From positions 15,827,582 through 15,891,581 of the forward strand of contig NC_019864.2 of NCBI RefSeq assembly GCF_002234675.1: 64,000 nucleotides of DNA. Direction: 5' to 3'. This stretch comes from Oryzias latipes. Its lineage: Eukaryota; Chordata; Actinopteri; Beloniformes; Adrianichthyidae. The notes below the pieces were generated by a model. It searched no databases. It was not told the origin of the DNA and saw only the letters and a program-made list of their open reading frames with translations. Each line of letters begins with the position of its first letter. Within the stretch, counting starts at the first letter, position 1. Below, piece by piece: positions 29,701 to 46,499 of the stretch. Position numbers and translations under genes: made by a program.

Positions 29701-32700
29701 CTCTTATGAGGCTTTTTCAATTCTACGAAATTAACAACCAGTCCTTGATATAATCTGCAATCCTTACAATACTGAATTGTTTTATTGTGTGTAAAAGGAC
29801 AGCAGGAAATCTGATCTGGAGACCAAACAGTGAAACAAAGCCCCAAATGAATAAAGAAACTGGGCCAATAGGGATGCTTGCCATTTCAGACTAAACTCTA
29901 AACCTCTCCTGCACAAAAAGGCCTTTTTCCCCCCTTGTTGCATAGAAGCCTGATATTTGTAATCTGCAACAGGTGATTCCAACAGTACGGTACTGTGCAG
30001 CTTTAATGCCTGTAAGGTGAGCTCAAAGTAAAGCTTTTTGTGTACCCTGTGAAGCAGGGCTGTTCCGGATCGCACTCCTCTGGAAAAAACTAAAAAAACT
30101 CTTGGAGTTGGCTTTCATGAGCACATATTAAGATTATAATCCAGTTGATGCATTGGAGGGGAAATAATCTGTCCGTGACACTAGAAAATTTCAGCTGTTG
30201 TGTTGAAAATAGCTGAGCAGATTCCCAAAATAAACAGCTTTATATTTACAGAAGCCAAACGTTATGAAAATAGAAGCTGTCTTTTCATTTTAAAGGACAA
30301 TGTCGATATTTGTTTTTGTGAGGGATTAATAAAAATGCATTTTAGCCCATAATAACTCAGACCCATTTTTCTGAAAAATAAAATTTAGTGTATTTTACCA
30401 CAAACCAAGTGGACCACAGAAACCATTTCTAATATGTTTCTCATCTGTTACACTGATGTCACCATGGGTTCTTATGTTATGGGTGAAAACAATCCAAGCA
30501 ATTTATTTATTCAAGAAAACTAATAATTTACCTTGTGTACCTCAAAGAACAAATCCAACATCCTCTATGCTTTAGATATGCTTTTGTGAAACAGTTCTGC
30601 AGATCCAATCACTGCAGTTTGCTAAACCAGTCTATGAGGGACAGCTGACACCCAACTAACAAGGCGAGTTGTGTGATTTTCTTGTCTCTGCGGTCTTCTC
30701 AGCTGCAAAAGTCACGTGATTTTTAGCTAACTATCTCAGAGCTTCCTTTAATCTTTCACTACATTCACTGTCACTCAGAGAGCAAGACGTTTACCCTCCT
30801 AGAAATGCCAAACAAGGAGCAGCAGAGGAGCTGTGATGGACCATTCTTGAATTTGCATTGGGTAAAAAAACATACTTTGCATGTTTTTCTATTAATCTAT
30901 TTGGTTTTCCCAATTATTGTAAAGCATTCATAACAAATAACATGCTTTTTTTTAAAAACATGTCCTGTTTGTGCATTTTCATGGAAATTTGGTGCATATC
31001 CAAAGTCATAACACATTAAGAAAGTGACAGAAATTGTGTTCTTTTTGGTGAATTTTAAAAAATTCTGGTGGGAATTTCAGCATGTTTTTAATAATAGCAA
31101 AATATGATTGAGTACAAATGGATAACCTTTGTCTTTTCTTTAGCAAAACTGCCCTCCATCTTTGGTGTAGTATTGCACTTTGATGCAAACCATTATACGA
31201 CCACACTGTCGGACTCTTTTATGAAGGAATTTCATTGCCTGAGCATTCAGCTGAAAGCCCTTGCCTGATAGAAAAGCATTTAAAAAATTACATTTGTTTT
31301 TACTTTGATCGTGTTTTGCATTAACTATTAAAACCTGCATTGTCACCACACCACAAATTGTTAACTTGCTTTAGTGTCCAAGGGTCAAAAAGAGAACTGT
31401 TATCAGTCTGAGTCGCTGTCGGCTCTCTGTTTAATCAAATGTGTCCTGGAGCTGCTCTAGTCCACTGGCTGGAGTTGTTAAGTTCAAGGTTTTCTCAGAG
31501 TTGTGCAATCCCTGATCGTTTACTCAATTCCAGCCGTATAAACCTTAAACATGACCTCCTTTAAAAGGTGTGGGAGGATGAAAGATGCTGTAGATTACTT
31601 TGTTTGAGTGTGTTTTGGTCTAATCATTTATGCTTGTTTGGATCTACAGAGGAGAGGTTTCACAGCAGCGTCTTGATGGTTTTTTCGTGATTGTTTTTTT
31701 TTTCTGTCTTTATTTCGTGAGTTTTTGCAGTGGATGCTGCACAGAGCGTAGTTTTTTCTGCACAGACTCCAGTTGTCATGACACACAGTGCGGTCGGGGC
31801 ATGGCTGACGTGCTTGCATGGAGCCAAGCTGACTCGTCGAATGGTGGCAGGGTGGAGAGGGATGGAGATGTCAGCTCTGCTCTGCATTTTCTGACGGCTC
31901 CGATCGGAACGCTGCATACATCTTCAGTCAGAGGAGGGAAATTGGCAGACTACGGCCTTTCTTTAAATAAATAACGAAAGACGTGAGGGATGTATCGGGA
32001 TTGGTGGAGAAAAAGAGATGATCTGGGGCAGAGGTGAGCTGGGAAGTCCAGGAGGGAGAAGCTGAGCTGTCCTGAATCCTCCTCTGCCTTCAAACCCCTG
32101 GAGCAGCCAATGAAAACCCTCATCCCTCATCCAAACTAAACACAGCACACAGCTGCAGCATTCAGCTTCAGATAACTGGAAACCTCAACATCCACAGGCG
32201 CTGTGTTTTTAGCGAGGCTTTCGTTGAACACGGACGCACTTTGCTGACTTGGGAGTTTCAGTGTAGATATCTGAGGTGGAAAAGCTGTACTTGGGAGTCG
32301 TGACTCGTGACTGAGGGAAGGGATGGGGGAGGGCTGGGGAAGGAGTGAGGAGGAGGCGGCGGGTTGCATGTGTAGAGTGCATGTGTGATTGGTGCATGCA
32401 GGGGGAGGAGAGAATGAAAGGGGAAATTGGAGGCATCTTCTCATTTTGAGGCCACTCTACCAAAAATAGGAAGTTTTTTTTTTTGCTAGATCAGACATGT
32501 TCTCTCCTGCTTCCCTCTTCATTGTCATCTCTGTAGGGCTCTAGTTTCACAATAAAGACACCTTTTGATTAAAAAGTGCATCTTGAAGTGCAGACGTGAT
32601 GTACAGTGGTTCCAGGTTTGCATAAAATAGTTTCCTTTGTAAATCACTTTGCGTAATCGTCTCCAAATAGAGGGGTATATCGGCAACAAGCCCTCATTTA

Positions 32701-32924
32701 GGTTTTGAATGGATTACAAGTGCTAAATATTCCTTCAGGCCATCTGCTTCTTTGTGGTGCTCGGTGCTGCTCTTAGCTGGGTCAGCAGCTGGAAGCAGAA
32801 AGATTGCTTTCTGTTCTGCAGCTCATGCAGGGATGTCTGCACACCCTTCTACAAAAAGTGTTTGCAGACATCCCCCACCCATTTAAAAAAAAAAAGGGTC
32901 AAATCTGTAAAACTTGAAATGCTA

Positions 32925-34002
32925 CACTAACTGGTCACTTTGTTAAGTACACCTAGTTCCAGGTTGGACCACCTTTTGCCTCCAGAACTGTTTCAATCAT
33001 TGGTGGCATTGATTCAACAAACATTCTTCAGAGAGTTTGGTCCATATTGACATGATGACATCACACAGTTGCTGTGGATTTATCGGCTGCTCATCCATGA
33101 TGTTAATCTCCCGTTCCACCACATCCCAAAGGTGATTTACAGGGTTGAGATCTGGTAACTATGAAGGCCATTTGAGTCCAGTGAACTCATTATCATGTTC
33201 AAGAAACCAGTCTGAGATGATTCCAGCTTTATGACATGGCATCTTATCCTGCTGGAAATAGTCATCAGAAGATGGTACACTAAGGGATGGACATGGTCCG
33301 CAACAATACTCAGGTAGGCTGTGGCGTTGAGCCATGCTCTACTGGTATTAAGAACAAGAAATAAGATACAAGAAACCCCCCCCACACACACACTATTACA
33401 CCACCACCAGCCTGAACTGTTGATACAAAGCAGGATGGATCCATGCTTTTATGTTGTTGACGGCAAATTATGACCCCAGAAATAGAGACTCACCAGAACA
33501 GACATGTTTCCAATCTTCTACTGTCCAGTTTAGCCTGTGTTAATTGTAGCCTCAGCTTTCTTGTTCTTAGCTAACAGAAGTGGCACCCTCCTGCTGGTCT
33601 TCTGCTGCTGTAGTCCATTTGCCTCAAGGAAGGACATGTTGTGCGTTCAGAGATGCTCCTCTGCAGACCTCGGTTGTAACCAGTTGTTATCTGAGTTCCT
33701 GCTGCCTTTCTATCAGCTGGAACCAACTTAAGCCTTAGAGATGGCTTTGGTGAAAATTCAAGTAGATCAGCAGTTTCTGAAATACTCAGACCAGCCTGTC
33801 TGGCACAGACGACCACGCCACGTTCAAAGTCTCTTCAGTCATCTTTCTTCCTCATTCTGATGCTCAGTTTGAACTGCAGCAGATCATCTTGACCATGTCT
33901 ACATGCCTAGATGCATTGAGTTGCAGCCGTGTGATTGGCTAATTAGAAACTGGTGTTAATAAGCAGTTGGACAGATGTGCCTAATAAAGCGGCCAATTAT
34001 AT
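32925..34002 (-). mobile_element. Degenerate Tc1-like transposon
   Basis: The left end (CACTAACTGGTCACTTTGTTA then AGTACACCT) and the right end (AGATGTGCCTAATAAAGCGGCC) are imperfect inverted repeats of a widespread fish Tc1 family, flanked by TA. The interior on the minus strand is a decayed transposase: ARQAGLSISETADLL, SISERTTC and NATAYLSIVADHVHP are readable in separate frames. Frameshifts, stops and a CA-rich insertion near 33380-33400 destroy the ORF. About 1.08 kb. Confidence 0.85.
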
Positions 34003-34029
34003 TACTGTGTAAATCCTTCCATAGCAGGG

Positions 34030-34400
34030 ATAGCCGACCTGGACAAAAAAAATGGCACTCTTCTCTTAATATTTTTTTGGAGAACCTCATTAGGTGGTCC
34101 TTGCAGTCAAAGAATTTTCTGTAACTGTCAATGCCACTTTTGAAACTTTTAACAGGTGTATTTAAGAGCAAACTGCTCCAACCATCTCAGTTCAGAAGGT
34201 TGTTTTTGGCAAAAGCATGGTTCAGCTCTCTTTACAGATATTATAGGATTTCAATCGGAGCTTATAGGACACTTCAGAATATTCAGCTGTTTGCTCTTAG
34301 CCACTCTTGGGACTTAATAACTGTTTGTTTTGCATTCATGTCCTGGTGGCCCAGCCCAGGGAATCCGGTGGACCTTCAACTTCTGGATAGCTTATAGTTG
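34030..34400 (-). mobile_element. Highly decayed Tc1-type fragment
   Basis: Phrases such as ACTGCTCCAACCATCTCAGT, CAGCTCTCTTTACAGATAT and ACTTCAGAATATTCAG, then CACTCTTGGGAC, match in order the 3' transposase region of Tc1 elements (compare the clearer element at 50306-51910). Divergence is high and the ends are not visible. Confidence 0.5.
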
Positions 34401-35677
34401 TAGTTACAGGAGCTTCCGTCTGCTTGGAGATGATCCCACGGTTTTTCCCTTAAACATGCTTGTTTGCTTTACTTTTTTTATTTAAGCAGGATGGAACATT
34501 TTGATTGGTATCTGATAACATTGCTGTCTGCTTGGTGGAGTGCTTCTCCAAAGGTGTTCTGTGAAAGTCCACTGTCTTCTTCCAAACCTTTCCTGGCTTT
34601 TAGAATGATTATATGGCATGTTGATGCTCTAAAAGACCTCAAATGTCAGACAGAATTTTTTCAAGGTCTTTGTCCTCACACAATTCTGTCACTGATCCAC
34701 CAATAGTTATCTTTTTTTTTTTTTTACGATAATAGCTGCAAAAGTGGATTTCAGCCAAATGGAAGCTTTACTAAAATTACAGAAACTGTAGAAGAAAAAT
34801 TTCTTGTTGAGATCTTGGAGACTCAGAGTTGCCAGAGCAACCTATTTTTTCAAGTTCACATTTGGATTGCACTAATGAAAAGGATATAATAATAGGCCAG
34901 TGGGAATAGGAAATGGGTAACTTGTGTTGTCATTCCTTCATCGGGTGGTGGGACCTAAGCTTTGTGGTTGGATCATTTCTCTCTTGTCCTGTTTATGTGT
35001 CTAACTTTTTTATTGATGGCTTTTCAACAAACTGAGCGATGATGGGTCCTAGTTCAAACATGGATAAATGTAATCACGATTTGATGAAAAACAGAATAAA
35101 AGACTCTGAAACCTTTAAAAAACCTCTTTTATTTACTCATGCTTTATAAAACCGTTTCAAGAATATGATACCTTTAAATGAAAATTCAGAATTTTATTGA
35201 TAAAGACTTAAATTCCCCCCAAAGCGAATGAAATGAAAGGATCTGAAAACTCTTATTGTAAAAAAACCTTAATGTTTCTTAAAAAAACAAACAAAAAAAA
35301 ACAATGTTTGATTCGCAGTTGTGAAAAATGAATACAAAATGAGAAAAAGATTGTTGTTGTTTTTGATATGGAACAGCAGGCCTCACATTTAAGCTGTTTA
35401 AGACTTTATCTGGATTGATTTGCAGACTTTCAGTTTTCCCAAGTTAAAGAGCTTCTTATTCAACCCTATTCTGCTGATTTGGAGTTAACAGTTGAACCGA
35501 GTTTATTTGTAACCTCATACTATAAATACGGATCAGTGAAGAACATTCCTCTGTAAAACTTAGCAATAAATGCTCCGTTTGAGTTTTGGAGATGCTCAGA
35601 TTTGCATTGGGAGTTTTTCTTGGAGTGTTTGAAATGACAGCTGATCTTTTTTTTTCTTTCTTTTTGCTTCTTCGCAG

Positions 35678-39150
<3,473 letters not shown>

Positions 39151-42100
39151 AGAGCACATCCTCTTTGCCTTTTCCCCTTCCACGGTGCATCATTTTATCC
39201 ACCCATAGAATCCTTTTATCCCAGTCATTCCTTGACCAATCCGTAGGCTTTCATTTAGTTGTGTTGAATGTTCAAAAAAAGTTCAGGAAGGAGCCTTTGT
39301 TAGCCAAGATGCCTGCAGTGGCCCACACCGTTTCCAGGATGCTCCCTGGAAAAGAAGCCACGAATACCCAGTTGAACATCTTAAAGGAATATTTGACATT
39401 TTATTGCTGTTTTCCTTATTTCTTTTCATTTTAAACATGTGAATGTTGGGTTTTCACAGTAGATGTACCCCCCCTTTTCTGCTGCCCTTCTGCACCAAGA
39501 CATGAAATCATCAAGCTTTTGAATTCTTTTAATCCCACAGGAGGCGAGCCTATTCAGTTTGAAATAATAATTTGAAAGGAAATTGTATATGAAGAGCACA
39601 GTTTTCACTTAGAAAGATATTTAAACATAAAAGTTCTAGTGGAAAATTAAAAAAAAAAGATCAAGACTCTATGTCTTAAAAATAATCAAACACAATGAAC
39701 TTAAGAAATGTGTTTTATGCTGAAAAGTGTTGATGTGATACCAGCAGAATCTTAGTCATCCATCGTGAGAACCACTTTCCTTCCTGTACAGGAAATGGTT
39801 CTAATGTAGCCACCTCAAGCAGACTTTGATTACTTTGGCTTTTAAAGTAGATCAGGTTTCATTTGAGATTTAAGAGCTACCACAATCTTTTGACGTCTCG
39901 ACTTCCTGGTTTCCCCTCAGGCTAAAGCTGTGATGTGCGATGTTTTGTCTGCAGACAACACAGTCCCAATTGTTGAAGTCTGATGCAGAATCGCACAGAA
40001 AGCATCTGTGGGGCAAAACTGGTCCGATTCTAATCAGTGTGGTCATAGAGGGGGGGTTACATTCATGGCTGCTGTGACAAAGAAATAGCTTGTGTCCATT
40101 TTTCTGTATTTACAAAATAGAGCTTGAAGTCATCTGGTGGAATTAAGTATCTTAAACTTATATCTAAAAATGGTGAGAACAGTCATCCAGTGTGATGCAA
40201 ATACATCTAAAGTCCTTTTAGACCATTTACAGACAGAAATATTTATGTTTACAGATGGGGTCTTACTTCTTTTTAATGCTTTGTCCAAACTTGAATTCAG
40301 TGACAGGACCCAAAGAGCTAATGAAAATCTCTGCGTATCAGAAGATCAAACCTTTGTTGTTGTAAGCGTCGTGTGATTTCTCTTTACCAAACCCTCTCTG
40401 CTTCGTTTGCTTTGGAGGTTTTGTTTGCTTTAAGCGGCCACTGCCGTATCTTGTTGATGTATCACAACAACGCCGAAACCTTGCCATGGCTTTATCTCAC
40501 CACAGATCAAGGTGACCTTGATGAGTAGAATCCAATCAGATTCCTTCCTTTTGCTCCCCACCGGTCAAGCAGTGGGGCTGCTTTGTTGACACTCATAGCA
40601 ACTTTGTGGTCGGGAGGGAATTTCATTTATCAATATTCCTTTCTGCTCATCAAAAAAAAGCACTATATATTTGTAGCTGTCTGATTTTTTTTTTGTGTCA
40701 AACTGTCCACCTGAATTTTATTGTACATATGCAGATGATGTGAAATGTGTTCTTGTTTTTCGTAAACTATGGCTTATTTGCACACCTACCTCTCCCCTTC
40801 CTCTCAAATGTTATGTTCAGTGTGGGGATACAGAAGGAAGGAGCAAAAGCTCGTCCAATGATGTGAACTCAAATGCAATGTGATGTTTTTTTTTGTTGTT
40901 TTTTTTTAACGTATGCCAACAGCGGCGAGGTCTTAGGTTGCTTTTGGAGACGCCATTTTCTCCAGAGCTTTTAGTTAACTAATGAGTAAATTAATCACAG
41001 GACCAAAAAAAAACAAAAAAAAATCTTAATGCTGATAGGAGGGCAGTTTGAAGTGTATGATTTATAAAAAGGACATGAAATGTAAACGGTTGACAGGCAG
41101 GCTGAGTGGATTTAAGGTGGAATCAGTCTGTCTTTTTGGTGCCGCCTCTTTAAGGCAAAAGCAGAAACTGAAAGCCATAGTTCAGGGAGGGGGCAGTTAC
41201 TTACACCTCCAACTATGATGGAACTACAGGCCAGTTTTAAAGAATCTGGGGGGAAAAAAGGCCCACCTAGCTCCACTTTATAAATGACTATAGCGTTTTG
41301 TTGATGATCCAACTTGGTTTCATAAATGCTGTGCTTGTGATCACGATGCCTTTGTGTTGTTGACATTTTGGTTTTCCAGTCCTTCCACTTCTCCCTCTGT
41401 CTGTCACAGAGTCTTTTTATCCGATTTTTGCTTTTATTGTTAAATTTTCATATAAATGGTTTCTCCTCAGCTGTGCTTTTTACCAACTTTGTGCATTGGG
41501 TTATGTGTGTGTGTGTCTGATTGTGTAGTGCTGTAGTTAACGTGCAGTTGTTAGTGACGCTGCAGTATTTTTCTCTTTGCTTTTTTGCTGGGTGTATTTG
41601 TTGCAATCACGTGCAGTTTGCTCGGTCTGGAGTCTGTCGCTGCAGAATGCTGGATGCAGGTCAGCACATGGGGGTGGGGGGGACAAAAAAAACCCACAAA
41701 AAGTTTGATATGGAGTGTAAAACAATTTAAGCAAGCACAAAAGAATGACTTCACGTGAGAGAATACTTTGAAAATCACTGGAAGCCCGTGTGCTGACTTG
41801 CAGACATGAATTATTTCTGTCAAAACGTTTTTCATTTCTTTTATCCACATGGTAAAACCATAGGGCTGAGACTTTCTGGTCATTATAAAAGCCACAAGAG
41901 AGATGTTACCCAACATCTGTTGGACACAAAAAATGTAGAACCCGTACATAATCTATGTGAATCAAATATAAGAATGTAATGTAGATATTAAGAAATGTAT
42001 TCCAGTTAAAGTGAAGAGTTTATTCAATTTTTAATCTCGTGCTTTACACATTCACTGAGGAATTAATGACCCAGATCACTGCTATGCAACAAATCAAGGC

Positions 42101-42405
42101 CGCAGACAACGCTAAACACAACAGTCAACAACAACTCGTATGACCAATGCAACTGGGGGAGCTTGGAGGTCTTTTTGGGATTTGAGTTCACCTCAAGCCC
42201 CTTAGTTTTCTTCCTCCAAGAGGAAATGTGCAAGACGCACTTTAAATCAAGAACCCCCTGCTTTCCACTTACAGAGTCTGTGTGACATGGCGGGTGTTAG
42301 TGAGTACACGTGGTGGGTGACGGTTGTTCTGGAAACGCCATGTTAAACAATATTATTGTGTTCTCTGTCACAATTTGCTGTTCAATAAACTGACTGTCCT
42401 TTGAA
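39151..42405 (+). other. slc25a22: Probable slc25a22 3' UTR
   Basis: Non-coding DNA after the stop, without recognisable transposons and with many short T/A runs. It ends near an AATAAA at 42384-42389 followed by a GT-rich stretch (TGTTGTCTGTG). A long 3' UTR of about 3.2 kb is inferred; earlier cleavage sites cannot be excluded. Confidence 0.5.
42384..42389 (+). terminator. slc25a22: Polyadenylation signal AATAAA, candidate for slc25a22
   Basis: Canonical hexamer followed about 30 bp later by a GT-rich element, the usual arrangement for a cleavage site. Assigned to slc25a22 by strand and position only. Confidence 0.5.
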
Positions 42406-43223
42406 GCGCCTGGTCTGAGCTGTTGTCTGTGCAGAAGGTCGGGCATCCCTGCAGCTTCCATCAAGAGGCAGCTATTTTCTGACAAAACGCAACCAAAAAC
42501 TGACACTATGGGTTCTATCTATGGGGCTGTTGCCAAAACCGAACAGTTTTTGAAGGCAACGAGGATGGCTTTGAGGCTCCTCGGGACACAGAGCATCCTC
42601 ATCCGTTCGGCTGGTTTGCTTCCCCTCAGGACCAGCAGGTGTCAGTGTTGTGCCGCAGGAGAGCCCCCTCCAAAGGTGGGAGGACAGTCGGCAGCTGCAC
42701 TACAGGTGTGCAGTAACTTTAGGTTGGGGTTGCAGTAAAATCCCAATCCTGCAATAATGACACATTTTTCTGTTACCTGTGTGACTTCCTCATCAAATCT
42801 GTCTTTCAGCCTAAATCTTGTGTGATCTCCGTAAAACACGGACGTGTTTTTCATCTCATTTTGGGGGGTTTCTGACTCCATAACAATCCAGGCTTATGAC
42901 AGCAGCTTATTCATTATGAATGCTCTGCCTCTTTTATTTATTCAACATTCCTGTTCAAAAGCTTTGGTTTCCAAGCTCCTGTTTTTGCAGCATAATTACA
43001 TCATTGCACGTTCATGTACCCGTGCACGCACACGCACACACATGCACACCTCTGCAGTCTTCTAAATGTGTCTCCATCCATCCGGATGTCATTTCCCTCA
43101 GATCTCGTGTTGACTTTTGCTCCTCACTGGAGAGTCTTGTTTCATCAGAGCAGCTACTCCAGTGTTTACACACAGGCGGCGGCTCACTTTACCACACCAC
43201 CCGAAAAAAACAAACAAAAAAAC

Positions 43224-43240
43224 GGGGGGGGGGGGGGGGG
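43224..43240. repeat. Poly-G tract, 17 bp
   Basis: Uninterrupted run of 17 G on the plus strand, preceded by an A/C-rich segment. Confidence 0.9.
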
Positions 43241-43588
43241 TGAGTGACAGCTGCTGTCTCTGCGCCAGCTTCACGACAGAAACTTTGCGTCCTGAACTAT
43301 TTTTAGGTTTTCTTGAAAGAAGAGGAGGAGACGAGGTGGAGAAAGAGGTGGTACCTGGTGAGATGGATGGTGATGGAGTAAACAGGAAGTAAAGGAGGTG
43401 GAGACAGCAAAGGGGCCATCAACGTGAAGGAGCAGAGGGCTGGAGGGAGGAAGGAGGGGGGGGGGTGGTGATGAGTATATAGGTCAGTAAATCAATGGGA
43501 ATCAGGTTTTTGAGGGGAAGAGAAGGGGGTATTTATAGATAGCAGTGGAGACAAATGCATCAGTGACAGTGTTGCTGGGAGCAGAGAT

Positions 43589-43608
43589 GGGGGGGGGGGG
43601 GGGGGGGG
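43589..43608. repeat. Poly-G tract, 20 bp
   Basis: Uninterrupted run of 20 G within a purine-rich region that also contains a shorter G run near 43455. Such tracts can form G-quadruplexes. Confidence 0.9.
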
Positions 43609-45691
43609 TTTGCAAACAGACTGGTCAAATGGGTCTGCAGAGATTTGTCCCAACAAATGGCAAAATATGTGAACAAATAGCACCACAAAATATGATCAAA
43701 TGGAAATGACTGCGTAAATGACCTCTCTAGGTCTATTGACAAAACGCAGGCAAACCCTTAGTGTTGCAAATGGTGCAGCATTTGCATCCACATAGCAGCT
43801 CTACTCACATCCTATTGAATTTCTAATCTTTGATATCAGAGAGCCACCTTAGTGAATGGAAATATTAGACATCTACATTGCAAGGGGGGTGAGGAAAACC
43901 ATGCATATTTATAACTCCAATTTACAACAATGAAATCGTCTTGGAGACACTGTTGAGCTCTCCACCTAGAGTAGATTTTAAGGATTGATGACACTACATT
44001 TACCCCCACGATGACCGGCCTGCAAACACATATAAATTGAGGCTTTACGGAATAGATTTATAACTGCCATGGCTTATTGCATTTGTACTCTAATGCTCCG
44101 TGTCCGTTTCTACCAAGGTCTTGCGGGAAGAAGTTCCAGCACAAAATTGGAAAATTTCTCAGAGAACATGAGGAAAAATAATGGAAGAAATTGTTTTAAA
44201 TTGCCTCCTGTCTTTTTTTGTCCCTTTGTGAGTACTGTGTCAAGGTCAGGGACAAATCAGTCTTTCTGCACCTCCTCAGCTGGGTGTGTGCGTCTGATGT
44301 AGGACAGTCTGAATACAGAGTGGAAGAATAAAGGAATCTGCATTTAGTTTCTGCTACTAAAATTGGTTGTATTTGCATAGCAGCCACCTAACCTTGCATC
44401 AAAACGTGACACAGGGCGGAGCCAATTACTCCTTAAGAGCTCTTAGTGTCTGCCCTCTGCTCGCTGATGTGGTCAGCAAACTTCACAGAACAGCATCATC
44501 AGTGCACAGCTGTAGTAGGTCTGAGGGTTTTGAAGGTCGATAAATTTGCACATGCCTTATGCATCACTTACGCATCACTAATTTCAATTTTTAAAACAAT
44601 GAAACTTTTAGAAAATGTTGGAATTTGCAAATAAAATGACTCAAATACCGCCCGAGAATCCTTGTGTAGATTAAAATGATGGATTTTTATTTGCTAAAAA
44701 TACAAGAATTTGCATGAATCCTTATTGGTATCAATGTCTGAATGGTTTAAGAAGAAGTGCAGCATTTCCCAGTGTTTAATTCAATGTGTTTAGAAGTTAT
44801 AATTGGCCGATGTGTATGTTTAAAGGTTATCTGACTCAACAAACTTCCTTCTGTCCGAGGAAGGTTGTTCATAGAATTGACTTGTACCATTTTTTTAAAA
44901 ATGAAGTAAATCGATTATATTGGTTTTGGAAAATACCATTTGGATTTAGACATTTTCACTATAACGTAAAAACATCCAAGCGTCATCACAGCGGACAAGA
45001 CACATATGATGGCACCAAAAACTGATCAAGCCACCATTCCAGTCCAATGTGTGGGAACACTTTAAATTTTACAAAGACATGTAACCAGTGTGGTAGAATG
45101 TTCTAATAATACTCCCTATTGGATTAGTTTGATGTGGAAAAACAACGGTGAAGTGAAATTCATGACACTAAAATGTGACTGGATTTACCATTAATTCTTG
45201 TTTATTTGTACACATATTTATTTACACTTGATTATCTTGCAAGAAATCCAAGGAATCTGGAAGATGTCAACTGGACTGTTCAGTAGCCAGGTATTTCTGA
45301 GTCACACTGGTTGAATTTTTGGCTAAAGATGTCCTGTCAGTGATCGAATCGGATTGTTCAAAATGAACCAAAAATCGACTTGGAATCAGTTTGGCAACGT
45401 CAAATTATCATATGGATCAAATCATTGTTAAAATGAATAGTTATACTCCTACTGAACACACTTGCACACACTCAAAACACACAACAGGAACCACACCCCT
45501 TCTTAAATGGGTGCTATAGAGACAGTCCATCCTGCTGCAGCTCAGGAACTAGACAGAAACAGACTTCAGGGGACTACCAAGTCTGAAGAGAGACGATCAG
45601 TGGTGCAAACCTGAACCGGTTCTTCTCAGGGGTGGAGAAAAGAGGCAGGTGGCACATATGTCCACATTCTCACTTGTATGCACGCTAATTA

Positions 45692-46227
45692 TTTGAAAGT
45701 CCCACTCCGATCATCTTTTGATCTGTTGCAAAAGTGTTCCCAGTGGACTTTTAATTATGATTATGCCATTTTTAGCCCATATAACGTTTTTTTTTTTCTT
45801 ATTTAAGACATAGTTTCTGCAGAGCGCCAGCAGTTCTTTAGAAATTTGCTTCTGAGTTGGCTCGGAGTACGCCTGCCCCAACTTCCCGTCATCCCCTATA
45901 TTTATAGTTTCTCCTGTTATCTTACAGCCCATCACACCCCCAATCTTATGGGTGCAACAAAAATTGCAACCAATATTGGAGTCATCCAGCCGTTTGAGTC
46001 AGCAGCCAGCTCCAAAAGCAAAACAAAGACGTACATCTATTGGTCTACAAGTGGATGCATCGGAATAGAGAGGAGCAGGCAGCTTGTGGCCCTCTGACTG
46101 TGGATTTTACGTATCATACAGGCTTTTTTAAACTACATTCTTTTGTATGTCCTCCATTATGGGAAAAATGCTTTAAGAATATGTTAAAAACATCCAAAAC
46201 ACCACTTTAATTGGCATGGGTCTTTAA
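45692..46227 (-). mobile_element. TTAA-flanked MITE, copy B
   Basis: Left end GAAAGTCCCACTCCGATCAT, right end ATTGGCATGGGTCTTTAA. The order is that of copy A and opposite to copies C and E. No coding potential; internal similarity to copy C includes the block around GTACATCTATTGGTCTACAAG and GGATGCATC. Confidence 0.75.
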
Positions 46228-46499
46228 GGTTTTTATGTTATTTTTCCATTTTACGACCAAAACTACAATGTGCAGTAAATACAAAAAATTAAGTGAACCA
46301 AAATCATTCTAATGTGCAACAAAGCCCATTGTGAAAATGTCTTTAAATATAAGAATCTCATCTGCAGGAAAAGGGGAAAAAAGACCTCAAGCTTTTAGAA
46401 AATAAAATGACAGCCATCATAAGAATGAGAAGGAAAAAAAAAGGCAAAGTTGAGCATGATCAAAGTGGAGAGACTTCACACAGCTGCACAAGTCACTCT

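Larger units (their letters stand above)
28090..35677 (+). other. slc25a22: slc25a22 first intron
   Basis: A 7.6-kb intron separating the non-coding exon from the ATG exon. CpG-rich sequence continues to about 28700, which is compatible with a broad promoter. The rest is AT-rich with a possible LINE-like piece near 29440-29700 and two Tc1-type remnants at 32925-34400. No further exon was supported. Confidence 0.5.

Noticed and set aside
31630..31974. 114-codon ORF in slc25a22 intron 1
   Set aside because: No family resemblance, no splice context, and ORFs of this size occur by chance in this window.
32136..32463. Minus-strand Pro/Ser-rich ORFs
   Set aside because: They arise from a GGGGAGG-type purine-rich stretch in slc25a22 intron 1; no domain is visible.
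42920..43392. Overlapping ORFs with His/Thr and Gly runs
   Set aside because: They are produced by a CA-rich repeat and a poly-G tract; no conserved residues.
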